A stretch of 64,000 nt of DNA, from positions 31,233,554 through 31,297,553 of the forward strand of contig NC_090282.1 in NCBI RefSeq assembly GCF_037392515.1, given 5' to 3'. The translations under genes and the position numbers were made by a program. Positions 1 through 11,465 of this stretch are shown one piece after another (the first letter of the stretch is position 1; each line of letters starts with the position of its first letter). The notes below the pieces were generated by a model. The model was not told the DNA's origin and searched no databases. It worked only from the letters and a program-made list of their open reading frames with translations. The stretch is from Haliotis asinina. Taxonomy: Eukaryota > Mollusca > Gastropoda > Lepetellida > Haliotidae.

Positions 1-1613
1 CTGGTGTGTTGCCTGGTGTGATGCCTGGTGTGATGCCTGGTGTGTTGCCTGGTGTGATGCCTGGTGTGATGCCTGGTGTGATGCCTGGTGTGATGCCTGG
101 TGCGATGCCTGGTGTGATGCCTGGTGTGATGCCATGCCTGGTGTGATGCCTGGTGTGATGCCATGCCTGGTGTGATGCCATGCCTGGTGTGATGCCATGC
201 CTGGTGCGATGCCTGGTGTGATGCCTGGTGCGATGCCTGGTGCGATGCCTGGTGCGTTGCCTGGTGTGATGCCTGGTGTGATGCCTGGTGTGATGCCTGG
301 TGTGATGCCTGGTGCGATGCCTGGTGCGATGCCTGGTGTGATGCCATGCCTGGTGTGATGCCATGCCTGGTGTGATGCCTGGTGTGATGCCTGGTGTGAT
401 GCCATGCCTGGTGTGATGCCATGCCTGGTGTGATGCCATGCCTGGTGTGATGCCTGGTGTGATGCCATGCCTGGTGTGATGCCATGCCTGGTGTGATGCC
501 TGGTGTGATGCCATGCCTGGTGTGATGCCTGGTGTGATGCCATGCCTGGTGTGATGCCTGGTGTGATGCCATGCCTGGTGTGATGCCATGCCTGGTGTGA
601 TGCCATGCCTGGTGTGATGCCTGGTGTGATGCCATGCCTGGTGTGATGCCATGCCTGGTGTGATGCCTGGTGTGATGCCTGGTGTGATGCCATGCCTGGT
701 GTGATGCCTGGTGTGATGCCTGGTGTGATGCCATGCCTGGTGTGATGCCTGGTGTGATGCCTGGTGTGATGCCATGCCTGGTGTGATGCCATGCCTGGTG
801 CGATGCCTGGTGCGATGCCTGGTGCGATGCCTGGTGTGATGCCTGGTGTGATGCCATGCCTGGTGTGATGCCATGTGTGATGCCTGGTGTGATGCCTGGT
901 GTGATGCCTGGTGTGATGCCTGGTGCGATGCCATGCCTGGTGCGATGCCATGCCTGGTGCGATGCCATGCCTGGTGCGATGCCTGGTGCGATGCCTGGTG
1001 CGATGCCTGGTGCGATGCCATGCCTGGTGCGATGCCTGGTGCGATGCCTGGTGCGATGCCTGGTGCGATGCCTGGTGTGATGCCATGCCTGGTGTGATGC
1101 CATGCCTGGTGTGATGCCATGCCTGGTGTGATGCCTGGTGTGATGCCATGCCTGGTGTGATGCCATGCCTGGTGTGATGCCATGCCTGGTGTGATGCCAT
1201 GCCTGGTGTGATGCCATGCCTGGTGTGATGCCTGGTGTGATGCCTGGTGTGATGCCTGGTGTGATGCCATGCCTGGTGTGATGCCTGGTGTGATGCCTGG
1301 TGTGATGCCTGGTGTGATGCCTGGTGTGATGCCATGCCTGGTGTGATGCCATGCCTGGTGTGATGCCTGGTGTGATGCCATGCCTGGTGTGATGCCATGC
1401 CTGGTGTGATGCCTGGTGTGATGCCATGCCTGGTGTGATGCCATGCCTGGTGTGATGCCATGCCTGGTGTGATGCCATGCCTGGTGCGATGCCTGGTGCG
1501 ATGCCTGGTGTGATGCCATGCCTGGTGTGATGCCTGGTGCGATGCCTGGTGCGATGCCTGGTGCGATGCCTGGTGCGATGCCTGGTGTGATGCCTGGTGT
1601 GATGCCTGGTGTG
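1..1613. repeat. Minisatellite of 12-bp and 17-bp units
   Basis: More than 100 tandem units built from CTGGTGTGATGC (12 bp) and a longer form with CATGC added (17 bp), mixed irregularly. A T/C variant (TGTGATG or TGCGATG) occurs in patches, mainly around 200-330, 780-1080 and 1480-1600, as expected from local unit copying. The array is cut by the left edge, so its full length is unknown. Translation gives MPGV/MPGA repeats, but the 17-bp unit shifts frame each time, so it is not a gene. Confidence 0.97.
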
Positions 1614-2011
1614 TTTTATGGTTTGATCCTTTGGAGTTCTATACTTCTTGAAGTTTCCTCCTTTTTTTTTCCAATTATTGATGTTGGTATCGGGAATTTG
1701 GCTTGAAAATAACATGGTCAGGGTTGTTTCAGATTTCAGAGATCATGTTTTATTCAAATAAATTTCAAACTCCACACGCAATACAGGTTTGGTCTCATCT
1801 TCTTGTCATTACAAGCACATTCTATGTAAATCAGCGGGTCTTTACTCTGCTTTATCGGACCATTATTCCCTAATAAGCACAGGAGAAGGAAGTGACTTCA
1901 ATGTCAATCTGAAACACAAGTGACTTGTTTGTTAAACACATTGTCATGCCTGCTCAAAGGACAAGGCCATGGAGCCATCAAAGGAGCTCCAATTGCTGTG
2001 TAGAGCATGGA
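1614..2011. other. Unique sequence between minisatellite and first SINE
   Basis: No gene seen. The minus strand carries a consensus poly(A) signal (AATAAA, complement of 1748-1753), so this could be the 3' end of a minus-strand transcript, but no coding sequence supports that. Confidence 0.4.
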
Positions 2012-2168
2012 AATGAGTATGGTTTTATAGCATTCTTAGCAGTATTCCAGCAAGACCATAGCAGGGGGCACCAGAAATGGACTCTACACATTGTCCCCAT
2101 GTGGGAAATGGAAACCGGGTCTTTGACATGACAAGCAGACACTTTAACCACTGGGCTACCCCACCACC
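2012..2168 (-). mobile_element. SINE family B copy (tRNA-derived head)
   Basis: Read on the minus strand, it starts with GGTAGCCCAGTGGTTAAAG (A-box-like), then a weak B box, an internal segment with CCATTTCTGGTG, and a GGAATACTGCTAA tail. Diverged from other copies; the (ACTC)n end is nearly lost. Confidence 0.8.
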
Positions 2169-2571
2169 CCTTACTGTGATTAACAGAAACTAATGTTTGT
2201 ATGTCTGAATCCTAATTCATCCCAAGAATGTTTGTAAGTTTCTCACCACCACAGTCATGTCTGTGGGTGTTATCAAAGGAGACAATGTTGAAAATTTGCC
2301 CCCCACCTCCTCCTTCAGGCTTACCTCCCAAATAAGCTGGATTACTATTATAGGACTTACTTGCTCATATGGAGAGTACAATTAGTGAAGTTTTTAGTAC
2401 TCAGCAAAGGAAATCCTGATGCATGACTGTCTACAATGCCCATGTCTTGGTAGTACTTCCACTGTTGTATAACGACCTACATTGTGTTCAACCAAAGAAA
2501 AAGACATTCATCTCTTTACAAAATGTTTAGTTCTTACCCGTTACTAATTCTTAAAGTGAAAAGTTGTTTTG

Positions 2572-2742
2572 TTAGTTGTTCATTTAACGCCACTCTCAGC
2601 AATATTCCATCATATGTCGTCAGTCTGTAAATAATTAAGTGTGGACAATCCTGTGTTCAACAGCATGAGCATCAATCTGCACAAAAGGGAACTGTGGATC
2701 AACCCAGTCAGCAAACCTAGTTGCCTCTTGTGACAAGGTTTA
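2572..2742 (-). mobile_element. SINE family A fragment
   Basis: Contains the family A hallmarks CAGCAATATTCCA, GTCTGTAAATAATTAAG and AACAGCATGAGCATCAAT in the expected order. The tail is of the TTTG/AAAC type rather than ACTC. The 5' part of the element is missing. Confidence 0.85.
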
Positions 2743-3612
2743 CTGACGAGAAATTCTAACTCAGATCTTCACAGGTCAAAGTGGAAAGTACCAATGATAT
2801 GAGTTGATATAAAATAAGCCCTGTCATCCCTTGAAGAGCAAAATGTGATTAGTATGTGGCTGCTTTAGAAAGCCAAATTGATATTAAAAAATTGTGTTCA
2901 CTCACTGAGATAACACCCATAGTTTAACATGAACATCCTTCCCAATAACTGAAAAGACTAGGCTTTATCCCTTTAATGACAAAAAATAATTGCTAACAGT
3001 ATAATCACGGGATTGTCTGGTTTGGGCTTGATTGTTTAGGAGAAATCATGATCAATGGCATATAGCTGAGATGTGGCCTTTAAGAGTAACGTGATACAAA
3101 TCCAGCATAATATTATTCCTTCTCTGCTTCGGACATGTTTGTCAGAAAAGATAAAAACATTGTGTGGGGAAATAAAAAGTAAAACACATTGCCTGAACAT
3201 TAAAAAATAATAGTTTTCTATCTCCTGGGACATTGAGAAATATGATAAAGGAGGATAGTAATTATATTTCTACCACCATGAGTAAAATGGAAATATTGGT
3301 TAAGTAATCATATCTTAATTTCATTAAACAAAACCTCTGTTCATTTGACAATAGAATTACATCAAACATTTCGCTTACACACTCTACCAAGCATGATAAA
3401 AACAAATTATCCTCCAAGGTGCAATAACAATGTAGGCTACACAGCCTTAATGCACAGTCCCTTAAAACATTAATGTTGAAATTGCCAAGTAAATTCAAGA
3501 ACAGTTAGATACTGTGATTACATGAAGCCCAAGGAAACATTGGCAAGGTGAGAGCTGCTCTCGTAAGTCCATTTATAAGTATCATTGAACACAACCCTAA
3601 TGGGAACTGCTT
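2743..3612. other. AT-rich stretch, nothing recognised
   Basis: Small open frames on the minus strand only (for example 3262-3498), with no domain, no strong splice sites and no repeat that I can see. Confidence 0.4.
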
Positions 3613-3772
3613 TGAGTGAGTGAGTTTAGTTTGACGCTGCTTTTTAGCAACATTCCAGCAAAATCAAGGCCGGGGACGCCAGAAATGGGTTTCACACATT
3701 GTACCCATGTGGAGAATCAAATCCAATTTTTTAGCATGACGAATGAAACAACTTCAACCAGTAAGTTATCAT
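3613..3772 (-). mobile_element. SINE family B copy, degraded
   Basis: The GAGTGAGTTTAGTTTGACGC tail, the CCAGAAATGGGTTTCACACA segment and a weak tRNA-like head appear in reverse orientation. The head end (about 3735-3772) is strongly diverged. Confidence 0.8.
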
Positions 3773-4140
3773 TAGGTTGGCCAATACTAGAGATTAAAGT
3801 GGAGAAGGATGTTTTTAACAGTGTAACCAGCCTCATAAACACAACATATATGCATGGACATGTTGTCTCAAACATGAAAATTGGCTGTACAGTGTTAGTT
3901 GGGACATGACGTACTGGTCCTGGACAACCTTCACAAATCAATGTAGCATCATGTTTGAAAGGCTACCTCATTCAGTCTGTCAGTAAGTCTCACAATCTCA
4001 TTCCAAAGAATCCAACAAAGAGGAGGGGAATGTCTCCAGTCAGACACTTCTATCTCATGTACCAGACACACAGTACAAGCAGCCTGAAGCTTTAGCAGCT
4101 GGACAATCAAACAACAACATGACTGTTACTGTAACATCAG

Positions 4141-4333
4141 AGCAATACCACAGCAACATCTGGTCATCCCACAAAATCCAGCAATACCACAGCAACATCT
4201 GGTCATCCCACAAAATCCAGCAATACCACAGCAACATCTGGTCATCCCACAACATCCAGCAATTCCACAGCAACATCTGGCCATCCCACAGGAACATCAG
4301 AGCAACAGCATCATGGCCATGCCACGGCAATAT
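4141..4333. repeat. 39-bp tandem repeat, about 4.9 units
   Basis: Units start at 4141, 4180, 4219 and 4258, with a decayed fifth. The first three are almost identical. Because 39 is divisible by three, frames on both strands stay open through it (13-residue repeats), but no start context, domain or splicing evidence suggests translation. Confidence 0.9.
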
Positions 4334-4360
4334 CATGGCCTCATCACAGTAAAATTGTGA

Positions 4361-4538
4361 GTAAGTGAGTTCAGTTTTACGCTGCACTAAACAATATTCC
4401 AGCTATACGGCGACAGTCTGTAAATAATCAAGTCTGGACCACCTGATTCCGTTAGTTGCCTTTTACGACAAGCATAGTCGCCTTTTATGGCAAGCATGGT
4501 TTGCTGAAGGCCTATTCTACCCCGGGACCTTCATGGGT
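4361..4538 (-). mobile_element. SINE family A, internally deleted, perfect 14-bp TSD
   Basis: Flanked by the direct repeat CAGTAAAATTGTGA at 4347-4360 and 4539-4552, the mark of target-primed insertion. The middle of the element is missing: sequence jumps from GTCTGGACC to ACCTGATTCCGTTAG. Both copies of the internal 22-bp duplication near the 5' end are present. The perfect duplication suggests a fairly young insertion. Confidence 0.95.
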
Positions 4539-4552
4539 CAGTAAAATTGTGA

Positions 4553-5582
4553 CAATAATACAGGAACATCACTGGAGCATCAGTTATATTTACCAAAGTA
4601 CATAAAGTTAAATGAGATGGTGCAACAGCAAACACAAATCATAATCATGATGGCATTGCTCCAACATCAGCCTCTACATCAAAGATATCAATATGAGACA
4701 CCACAATGTTTTCAATGTTTTTCTAATTCTGTTAATGCATGATCGATGGCCTACATTCATTGTAAACAGAAATAAAAAAACTCAGTATTATAATTGACCC
4801 CTCATTACCATTTGAGCATGGTTAAGGCTGTCTGGAGACCCTCCAGAAGCATGACAAACACTTATTTTCCACAGGCACCATCTTTTCCCTCTTCTCGTAT
4901 GTCTGAAGTCCTAACATCCACGACTGCTCATGATTAATATTGCAGCACCAACCACCGATAACCCACATGAAGAACTTCAACCTAGATCAACAGAAAATTG
5001 ATAAAAACACAAACCATCCACCTGAGGACTATGAAACCAAAGACTTTTTCACTGCCAGAGTCTCCCAAAATAGCCTAGCGTCACCTTTGATTCTCAGCCA
5101 CAGCATTCCCTGCGACACCAGGTGGTCGTGCCCTGAATATCACAAGTTCACTTCTTATCCTTGTCGTGAAAATATGCTGCCTAATTATATCATGTCTGCT
5201 GCAACCCCAAAAGAAAGGAAAGACAAGAAAAGATCCACCAAACAATTACTGAATGACAAACTGTCTGGGTCTGAACTGTTTCAATGAGTTACTCTCTTTA
5301 CCTCATTCTGCATAAATAATGCCAGAAATCAAAGCCAGGACAAACAGGAAGAAACTGCCAGCTTAATGAGGCTTACCAGCATGTCAACATTAATTTTATC
5401 AAAACAAAAGCCCCAAAGACACTTACCAAAATGGATCACATACATAACTTCTTTTTACAATTATTTTTAAAAATTCCTTTAAAGTTAAAAGGTCATATGT
5501 AATGTAAAACACAACACTGCAGATTGTGATACCTTTTGGTATGAACTTACTGAAACAAATCATCAAAAATGCAGCGCTGCAC
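4553..5582. other. No recognised gene
   Basis: Includes a 115-codon plus-strand open frame at 4940-5287 with a hydrophilic, compositionally ordinary product and no motif I recognise. Its codon pattern and surroundings give no reason to call it a gene. Confidence 0.35.
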
Positions 5583-5826
5583 TCAAGAAGCATTCATAGT
5601 GAATAGGGTCATGGAGCTGGAAACCTAGTCTGCCGTACAGACCCTGAAGTACATATATCCAAGAAAGCCCACGCAAGTCTAGAAAATGTGGCAAGTCTAG
5701 ATTTCCATAGCTTCCGAAAATGAAGAAAGTCTCAGGGCAAAATTTCATTATATTATTTTTTTTTCACTATGAACGTTTTTTCAGTAAAATATGTTCATTT
5801 CAGAGATTAGCTGTTAGTCTTCTTGA
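5583..5826 (-). mobile_element. Family D element
   Basis: On the minus strand it runs AGACTAACAGCTAATCTCTG, then AATGAACATATTTTACTGAA, CTGAGACTTTCTTCATTTTC and CTTGCCACATTTTCTAGA. It aligns along its length with 25946-26245 in the opposite orientation. No coding content. It abuts the THAP-related element at 5827. Confidence 0.85.
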
Positions 5827-6470
5827 AACCATATGCCTGCCCAGAGTATGAGGTCATGAGCAGTAGTCTGATCTTGGATGTATACATGAACAAGCAAACA
5901 ATCTACTTGTTACATGAAAAAATAACCCACACTGATTGTGGTAAGCAGACTTTGTCACAGAGAAAAACTCAATGCCTGCCCAGAGTATGAGGTCATGAGC
6001 AGTAGTCTGATCTTGGATGTATACATGAACAAGCAAACAATCTACTTGTTACATGAAAAAATAACCCACACTGATTGTGGTAAGCAGACTTTGTCACAGA
6101 GAAAAACTCAATGTCTGGTTTATTAACACCTCTATATCTGCCTGCCTGTCTGCTAATGACAATATGCAATGCACAACTTCAATCACTGACCACATGAAAT
6201 TTGAAATTAACATCTATCGGCATAAACAAAGAGCTGCTATGCATATCGGCAAATGAAAAGGCTTTGATACACTTCAGTGCACCCCCAATGGCTCTGACTG
6301 GGTTTGGTAGTGTGGCATGGGTTAACCCATGTACAAAATATTGCACTTTTGATTTGTGATTATACGCTTATAATTTTGTTTATTTATTCTTTACTTAATC
6401 AGCAAAGCATTTTATATTTCATGAATCAGTGTTTTAATTCATAATGTTTGATTTTTTGGTTGCATTTGAA
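5827..6470 (+). mobile_element. Internally deleted copy of the THAP-related element
   Basis: Aligns with 7704-8756 in inverted orientation across both outer parts: 5833-5971 with the segment near 8610-8745, 6111-6235 with about 8465-8600, and 6235-6470 with 7704-7960. The roughly 500-bp middle of the other copy, which holds the zinc-finger remnant, is absent here; the junction lies near 6225. This is the usual relation between a longer DNA transposon and a non-autonomous derivative. No terminal inverted repeats were found, so the class is inferred only from the THAP remnant. Confidence 0.75.
5833..6110. repeat. Perfect 139-bp tandem duplication
   Basis: 5833-5971 and 5972-6110 are identical base for base by eye. 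The partner element at 7704-8756 has one unit, so the duplication arose in this copy. Complete identity means either a recent event or an assembly artefact. Confidence 0.95.
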
Positions 6471-6587
6471 AGGATGAAGGTTATAACAATGTATGAACTC
6501 TTTTGCTACCTACCATGGCAATTCTTTTTTATTTGTCTGAAACAGCCAAAGATAAATTGACCGTACATAAGACTTTAATTGAAATAT

Positions 6588-6693
6588 GCTTCACACATTG
6601 AACCCATGTGGGGAATCGAACCCATGTGGGGAATCGAACCCAGGACTGCGTTGTGGCAAGCAAACACTTTAACCACCAAGCTTAGCCATTGCC
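6588..6693 (-). mobile_element. SINE family B head with duplicated B-box segment
   Basis: Only the tRNA-like head and adjoining part remain. The segment CCCATGTGGGGAATCGAA, which includes the B-box region, is present twice in direct succession. Confidence 0.85.
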
Positions 6694-7703
6694 ATGTCCA
6701 AAACAATCAAAGACAAATCCGTCTGATTAAAGATGTTCAGAGATGCTAACAGTAATTTAGCCCAATTAGTATTTTGACTAAATTAATTACCGATAGAAAA
6801 ATCAGTATTTCTTGGCTAAAAATAGAATAAAAATTTTCACATTTAATACAAAAATATACAGTTATGCTAACAAACTTGTTATTAACATTGTACTGCTCTA
6901 AATCAGCACTTAGAATCCACATATAGCTTGATACTGAACAAAATGTGGTTGAAATTTTATTGTGGGGTGCATGCTATTTGATAATTTAATCTAATTTGAT
7001 AATTTAATTTTAATTATGTTTTTAATGTATCAATGTCGCAGATTTTGTGTTGTTTTGTTTTTCCAAGACATATATGGTAAAATCATATGGGTTGGCACCT
7101 CTGGATGTTAAATGAAGGATGGTCAAAATACCTCTGTTCAACTACTGAACTACAAGGACAGCTGTTTTAGATACCAGTAGCACTATGTTTCAAATCAGGT
7201 AACAAATCATTTTTTCAAAACTAAACAGAAATATTGATGCCATACGAAAATTCATCTTAAGGCCATGACATATCATCAGTTTACCCTAGAACTCTCTTGG
7301 TCAAAGTTCCCATTTGCTAGAAGCTTCACATTTTTCTATTTTTGTCTTGGAAGAAAAAAGGATCTAAGTCCATGGATCAAAGCCAAGTGACTGACTCAAA
7401 ATCTGTCATACAAAATTCATAAATATCTATAAAACATGCAAAAAACTTACCTAGACCTGAGGCTATATTTATGATTTTCAAGATCTGCTGTAGTAACACC
7501 ATATGCATCCAAGTCCAAGTTGTTGTCATGGAAACTGTGTATATACAGCTTATATTGCTATGTATAAGGAAAGTTTTTGAATTACAGGCATTTAAAGGGG
7601 GTCACTTTATACGTTAGAAGCTTTCAAATTAATATACTAGTGATGCCAACTGGTATCCAACACCCATTGATACTGGTTGATAGTAAAACGTCACATTAAG
7701 GGT
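6694..7703. other. AT-rich spacer between the two inverted THAP-related elements
   Basis: No gene, RNA or repeat recognised. Confidence 0.4.
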
Positions 7704-8049
7704 CACATGCAACCAAAAAATCAAACATAACTAAAACACAATTATCACTTATTCATGACATATAATATACATTGCTGCTTGTTAAAAAACAAATAAACAA
7801 AATTATAAGTGTACAATCGCGATTCAAAAGTGCAAAATTTTGTACTTAGGCTTACTTCCCTCGAAACGAAGCCCTTGGGAGACCGAACCCAGTCATAGTG
7901 GGTGGCTGTGCACTCAAGGGTAACGACGACTGCCAATTGGCTGTTTCATTTGCTGATACGCTGAGGGCTCATTGTGTGTACAGAAAGATGATCTGTTTGA
8001 TGAGCCTTTTATAAGTATGGCTAGTCACAAGAAAGTAAGATTCTTTATT

Positions 8050-8146
8050 GATAACAACTTCTTTTATTGTACTTGATGCATCGTTTCAGTATGGATTCAT
8101 ATACCGTTGTCATAGAAAATCATCTACACTAGAAGAAGTTGTTATC
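8050..8146. repeat. 97-bp inverted-repeat structure
   Basis: GATAACAACTTCTT at 8050-8063 is the exact reverse complement of 8133-8146, enclosing about 70 bp. It could be a small foldback insertion inside the THAP-related element. Confidence 0.75.
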
Positions 8147-8231
8147 CTTAGAGAATGCATATAGACATGTTGGGTTTTGTACAAGTTCTCTGAATTTGAG
8201 CTCGATCAAATAAAAAATCATCTCAGCAGAG

Positions 8232-8420
8232 ATGGTGAACTACTGCGTGACTGGAAAGTGTCATTCGTCCAAGTACAAAGCAGGACTTGAACTGACAAGA
8301 GTTTGCACCATTTTCCGTCAAATCCAGTCATCCGAAAAAAAAAAGGCTGTAGTTTGTTTGCAACCCACAGACATAAAAACTTGTCATGTGTGCAAGTATT
8401 ACACCTGCCTAATTACATAA
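8232..8420 (+). pseudogene. Broken THAP-type zinc-finger fragment
   Basis: The open frame begins MVNYCVTGKC, matching the N-terminal C-x(2-4)-C end of THAP domains. About 17 codons later the reading frame must change to continue the family pattern: the other frame reads HHFPSNPVIRKK, equivalent to the conserved HxFPxxPxxRxxW region, with the tryptophan not preserved. A further shift across the poly-A run at 8335-8344 returns to the first frame, which ends in HVCKYYT where the family has a Cys-x2-His-Phe, so the histidine is replaced by tyrosine. At least two frame changes and a lost zinc ligand make this a pseudogene. It sits in the unique middle of a transposable element. The assignment is by motif only. 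Confidence 0.55.
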
Positions 8421-8756
8421 TGTGGCAGAGACTCCACTCAGGTGCATGAGTCATAAATCAATTTATTTTGTTTATTACGTATAGCCTGATAGGTGTTAAG
8501 TTCAAATTGCATGTGGTCAATGATTGAAGCTGTCTATTGTATGCTGTCTTTAGCAGACAGGCAGGCAGACATCAGACATACAGGTGTCAATAAACCAGAC
8601 ATTGAGCTTCTCTGTGACAGATGATGCTTACTACAATCAACAATTTTTTTTCAATGTAACGAGTAGATTATTTACTTGTTTGTGTACACAACCAAGATTA
8701 GACTACTGCTCACGACCTCATACTCCGAGCATGCTTACTGTTTCAAGCTCCGCGAA

Positions 8757-9067
8757 TGTATTCCCTGCGCATGCGTTATGGGCGCAGCGCAGCACAGCTG
8801 TTGAAACCAGTTTTCCCCCCTGCGCCGGGGGAAATTTAGTGCATCTTTTGAACTCCGTTTTCGCGGGCTTTTTTTTCGTCACATTTTTTCATCTTTATAG
8901 ACTGAATTGGCACTTTCATGATTTGTTTCGGCAAGAGTTGTGTTTTACATTGCACATGACCTTTAACTAAAAATAACTGTTCCAAGAACTATTTTGGTAT
9001 GCAAGCTTCTATGTACTGTATGTGAATTCAATGTTTATGCTTTACATGTTCTGCAAATAGTGCCTTG
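8757..9067. other. GC-richer patch, no feature
   Basis: 8750-8870 is noticeably richer in G+C and CpG than its surroundings. No gene recognised; the open frame through it has no known domain. Confidence 0.3.
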
Positions 9068-9256
9068 ATTGTCATGCTGAGTGAGTGAGTGAGTGAGTGA
9101 GTGAGTGAGTGAGAGAGAGAGACTGGTTTAACAGTGCTTATAGGAATACTCCAACAACACCAGAAATGGGTTTCAAACATTGTACCCATGTGGGGAATTG
9201 AACCAAGGTCTTCGGCATAACAATGGTTGCTTACCACTAAGCTACCCTACTGCCCA
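9068..9256 (-). mobile_element. SINE family B copy with expanded (GAGT)n end
   Basis: Reverse orientation. The 3' end has grown into (GAGT)n(GA)n at about 9079-9121. Segments CAGAAATGGGTTTCAAACAT, GTGGGGAATTGAACC and GCTTACCACTAAGCTACCC mark the internal part and tRNA-like head. Confidence 0.92.
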
Positions 9257-9299
9257 CTGACATGTTGAAGAAACAAACAACAGATGTTGTTACTGAATG

Positions 9300-9463
9300 G
9301 CTGCAGGGTAGCTTGGTGGTTAAATACTTCACTTGTCATGCTAAAGGCCTGGGTTCAATTCCCCACTGGGAACAATGTGTGAAGCCTATTTCTGGTGTCA
9401 TCTGCTGTGATGTGGAGTGATAGTAATAGCTAAAAGATTCATAAAACTATACTCACTTACTGG
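9300..9463 (+). mobile_element. SINE family B copy
   Basis: Forward orientation: GGTAGCTTGGTGGTTAAAT (A-box-like), GGGTTCAATTCCCC (B-box-like), then the body and an ACTATACTCACTTACT end. It lies head-to-head with the copy at 9068-9256, 43 bp away. Confidence 0.92.
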
Positions 9464-11458
9464 CTCTTGTCATTGAAACCAATTTGGTGTTGCACACTGA
9501 TATCATCATTCTGAGGCTGGGGATCTTTGCTACAAAGCATCATATAACTGACACAAACTGACTTTTAATACAAACATAATGAGCATGTATGCACTGATGA
9601 TGTATGTCCTTTGAGGCTGTGTTATGGATATATAAATTATCTTTGATTTGAATGCTTGAACACAGTCGCCTTATGCATGGGTGTTGCTTTTCCACGGTGA
9701 TATATGGTTATTCAAAAAATTATACAAAATAACAAAAGCCACAATTTCATCACTATCCATGTGTCATGTTTGGAGAGGATATATAGCAGTTACAAGTTCT
9801 CATGGTCACAAGGTCTCAGGCTATTTCAGAAGTTGAGCATAGGATTTTAAAGAATTTTTGCTTACCTTCACCAAAAATATGAGAATATAAACATGGTCTT
9901 TTAATGCCTATCATGACCTACCTCATCACAAACACCTTTACGGCCAAGAAACAGATCATGGCTACCAAAACGAACATTAAAATGTACCTAAGGCCAGACC
10001 AATAATACTTCTTTAATTCACAAATTTTTGTTTACAGAAAACCTAAGGGCAGGAGGGGAAAAACACTTCTAGATGCTAAAAGTATTTTACTTCTGGCAAT
10101 TTATGAAGCATATATGCTGCCATTTTCTTGTACGTTTACATTTTTGGTTGCAGGGAAATGAATTTTTATTTTTCCTTATTTTTTAAAAAATATGACCAGT
10201 GATTCCATAAAACAAGAAATATAACTGGTCTGGTCTGAAACAGAAATCTACAAGACAACGTAAGAAACATTGACATTTATAACAAAACAGACACATTTTT
10301 CAAGCTTCAATCTGCTGATGTATCTACCAGTAGTTATTTTGCTAAAAATCATTATCAAAAACTCAAACATGTCTACACTCAAGAAAAAAAAGTCATGATT
10401 GAATTTCAAAAGACTGCTGCAAGCCAAGAACAGATGAAAGTGAAGTAGTTAATCCTGCGGCAGTGGCCGAGCCTGCACCAGTCAAGTGTTACCCAAAACT
10501 TGATTAACTCAATTTCCGTGTCCCAGTCAATCATTGCTACATGTTTCTGTACCTACCCTGTGAGTTTATTGCCAGTTACTTGGTGCAGTAAAGTAAGTCA
10601 GTTCTACAAAGACCCACCAGCCCTTCCTTTGTGCTGTTAGACTAATTAAGACCAGCAGTCAATTGTCTCTGATAACGCCTCAGATCTTCAGAGTATATTT
10701 TTGGGACTTCTAATTACTTGGTCATTTTGATGTTCAATATCCTTTTCTTTTTAGTGCTGACTGCTGTCAAATCATTTGTTCTTCAATATGATATCTGAGG
10801 AAAGAGGGCTACACCAGTCAACAGATGCATATTTCAACTCTTGAGTAGTCTTTAGGAAAATACCAGCAATTTTCTTATTTCTCACTTTGTTATTAATTCA
10901 TTCATTCACATGCTGTCATTTCTTACTTGTTCACAACAGTCTTATTGTCAGTAAGTTATTGCACAAAGTTCTTAAGAACCAAGATGACTTATGTTCTGCT
11001 CTGGCATCTGTAAAGATAAACTTGTGTTTGGACTACTGAAAAACTTAAAATCAATGTCATTCAGTCATCTTGTCATATATTCCAGTAACAGCTTTAAAAG
11101 AAATAATAAACAGGCAAGTACAGTAATATGTCAACGTGCACAAGCCTCCAAGGTAAAAATTAATAATTCAAATTTAAAAAAAAATAATAAATAAGACCAG
11201 GGGCCTTCATATACACTTGCCTCTTTGAAGGATATAATTTCTATACATCCATGGGATACACCATTATACCCTTGGAGCAAGGCCAAGTAGTGAGTGGAGT
11301 CCCACTAGGCACTAAAGATGAACCTCATGACAAATCTGATAAAATCCTACCCGAAACTTGGTTCAACATTTTGACACTTAAAATAAGAAAAATAGGTCTG
11401 AATACTTTTCAGTAACTTTTCTAAGAGGGAAATTTGAAAAATGTGTTGACTTGTGGAA
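9464..11458. other. Two kilobases without a recognised feature
   Basis: AT-rich sequence with only short open frames (for example 10991-11194) and no domain, RNA or repeat that I can name. Confidence 0.4.
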
Positions 11459-11465
11459 CCTTACT

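Larger units (their letters stand above)
7704..8756 (-). mobile_element. THAP-related transposable element, longer copy
   Basis: Inverted relative to 5827-6470 and about 1050 bp long. Its outer parts align with that copy; the middle (about 7961-8464) is unique to this one and contains a plus-strand THAP-like zinc-finger remnant and a small inverted repeat. THAP fingers are the DNA-binding domains of P-element-type transposases and also occur in host genes, so a DNA transposon origin is an inference. Confidence 0.7.

Noticed and set aside
1-1613. CRISPR-like repeat array
   Set aside because: Units are contiguous with no unique spacers, there are no cas genes, and the window is eukaryotic.
856-1706. 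Open frames encoding MPGV/MPGA repeats
   Set aside because: They are the minisatellite read as protein. The 17-bp units shift the frame constantly, so no frame is maintained by selection.
4055-4387. A 110-codon minus frame and 77-codon plus frame over the same DNA
   Set aside because: Both exist because a 39-bp tandem repeat keeps frames open; no domain or splice evidence.
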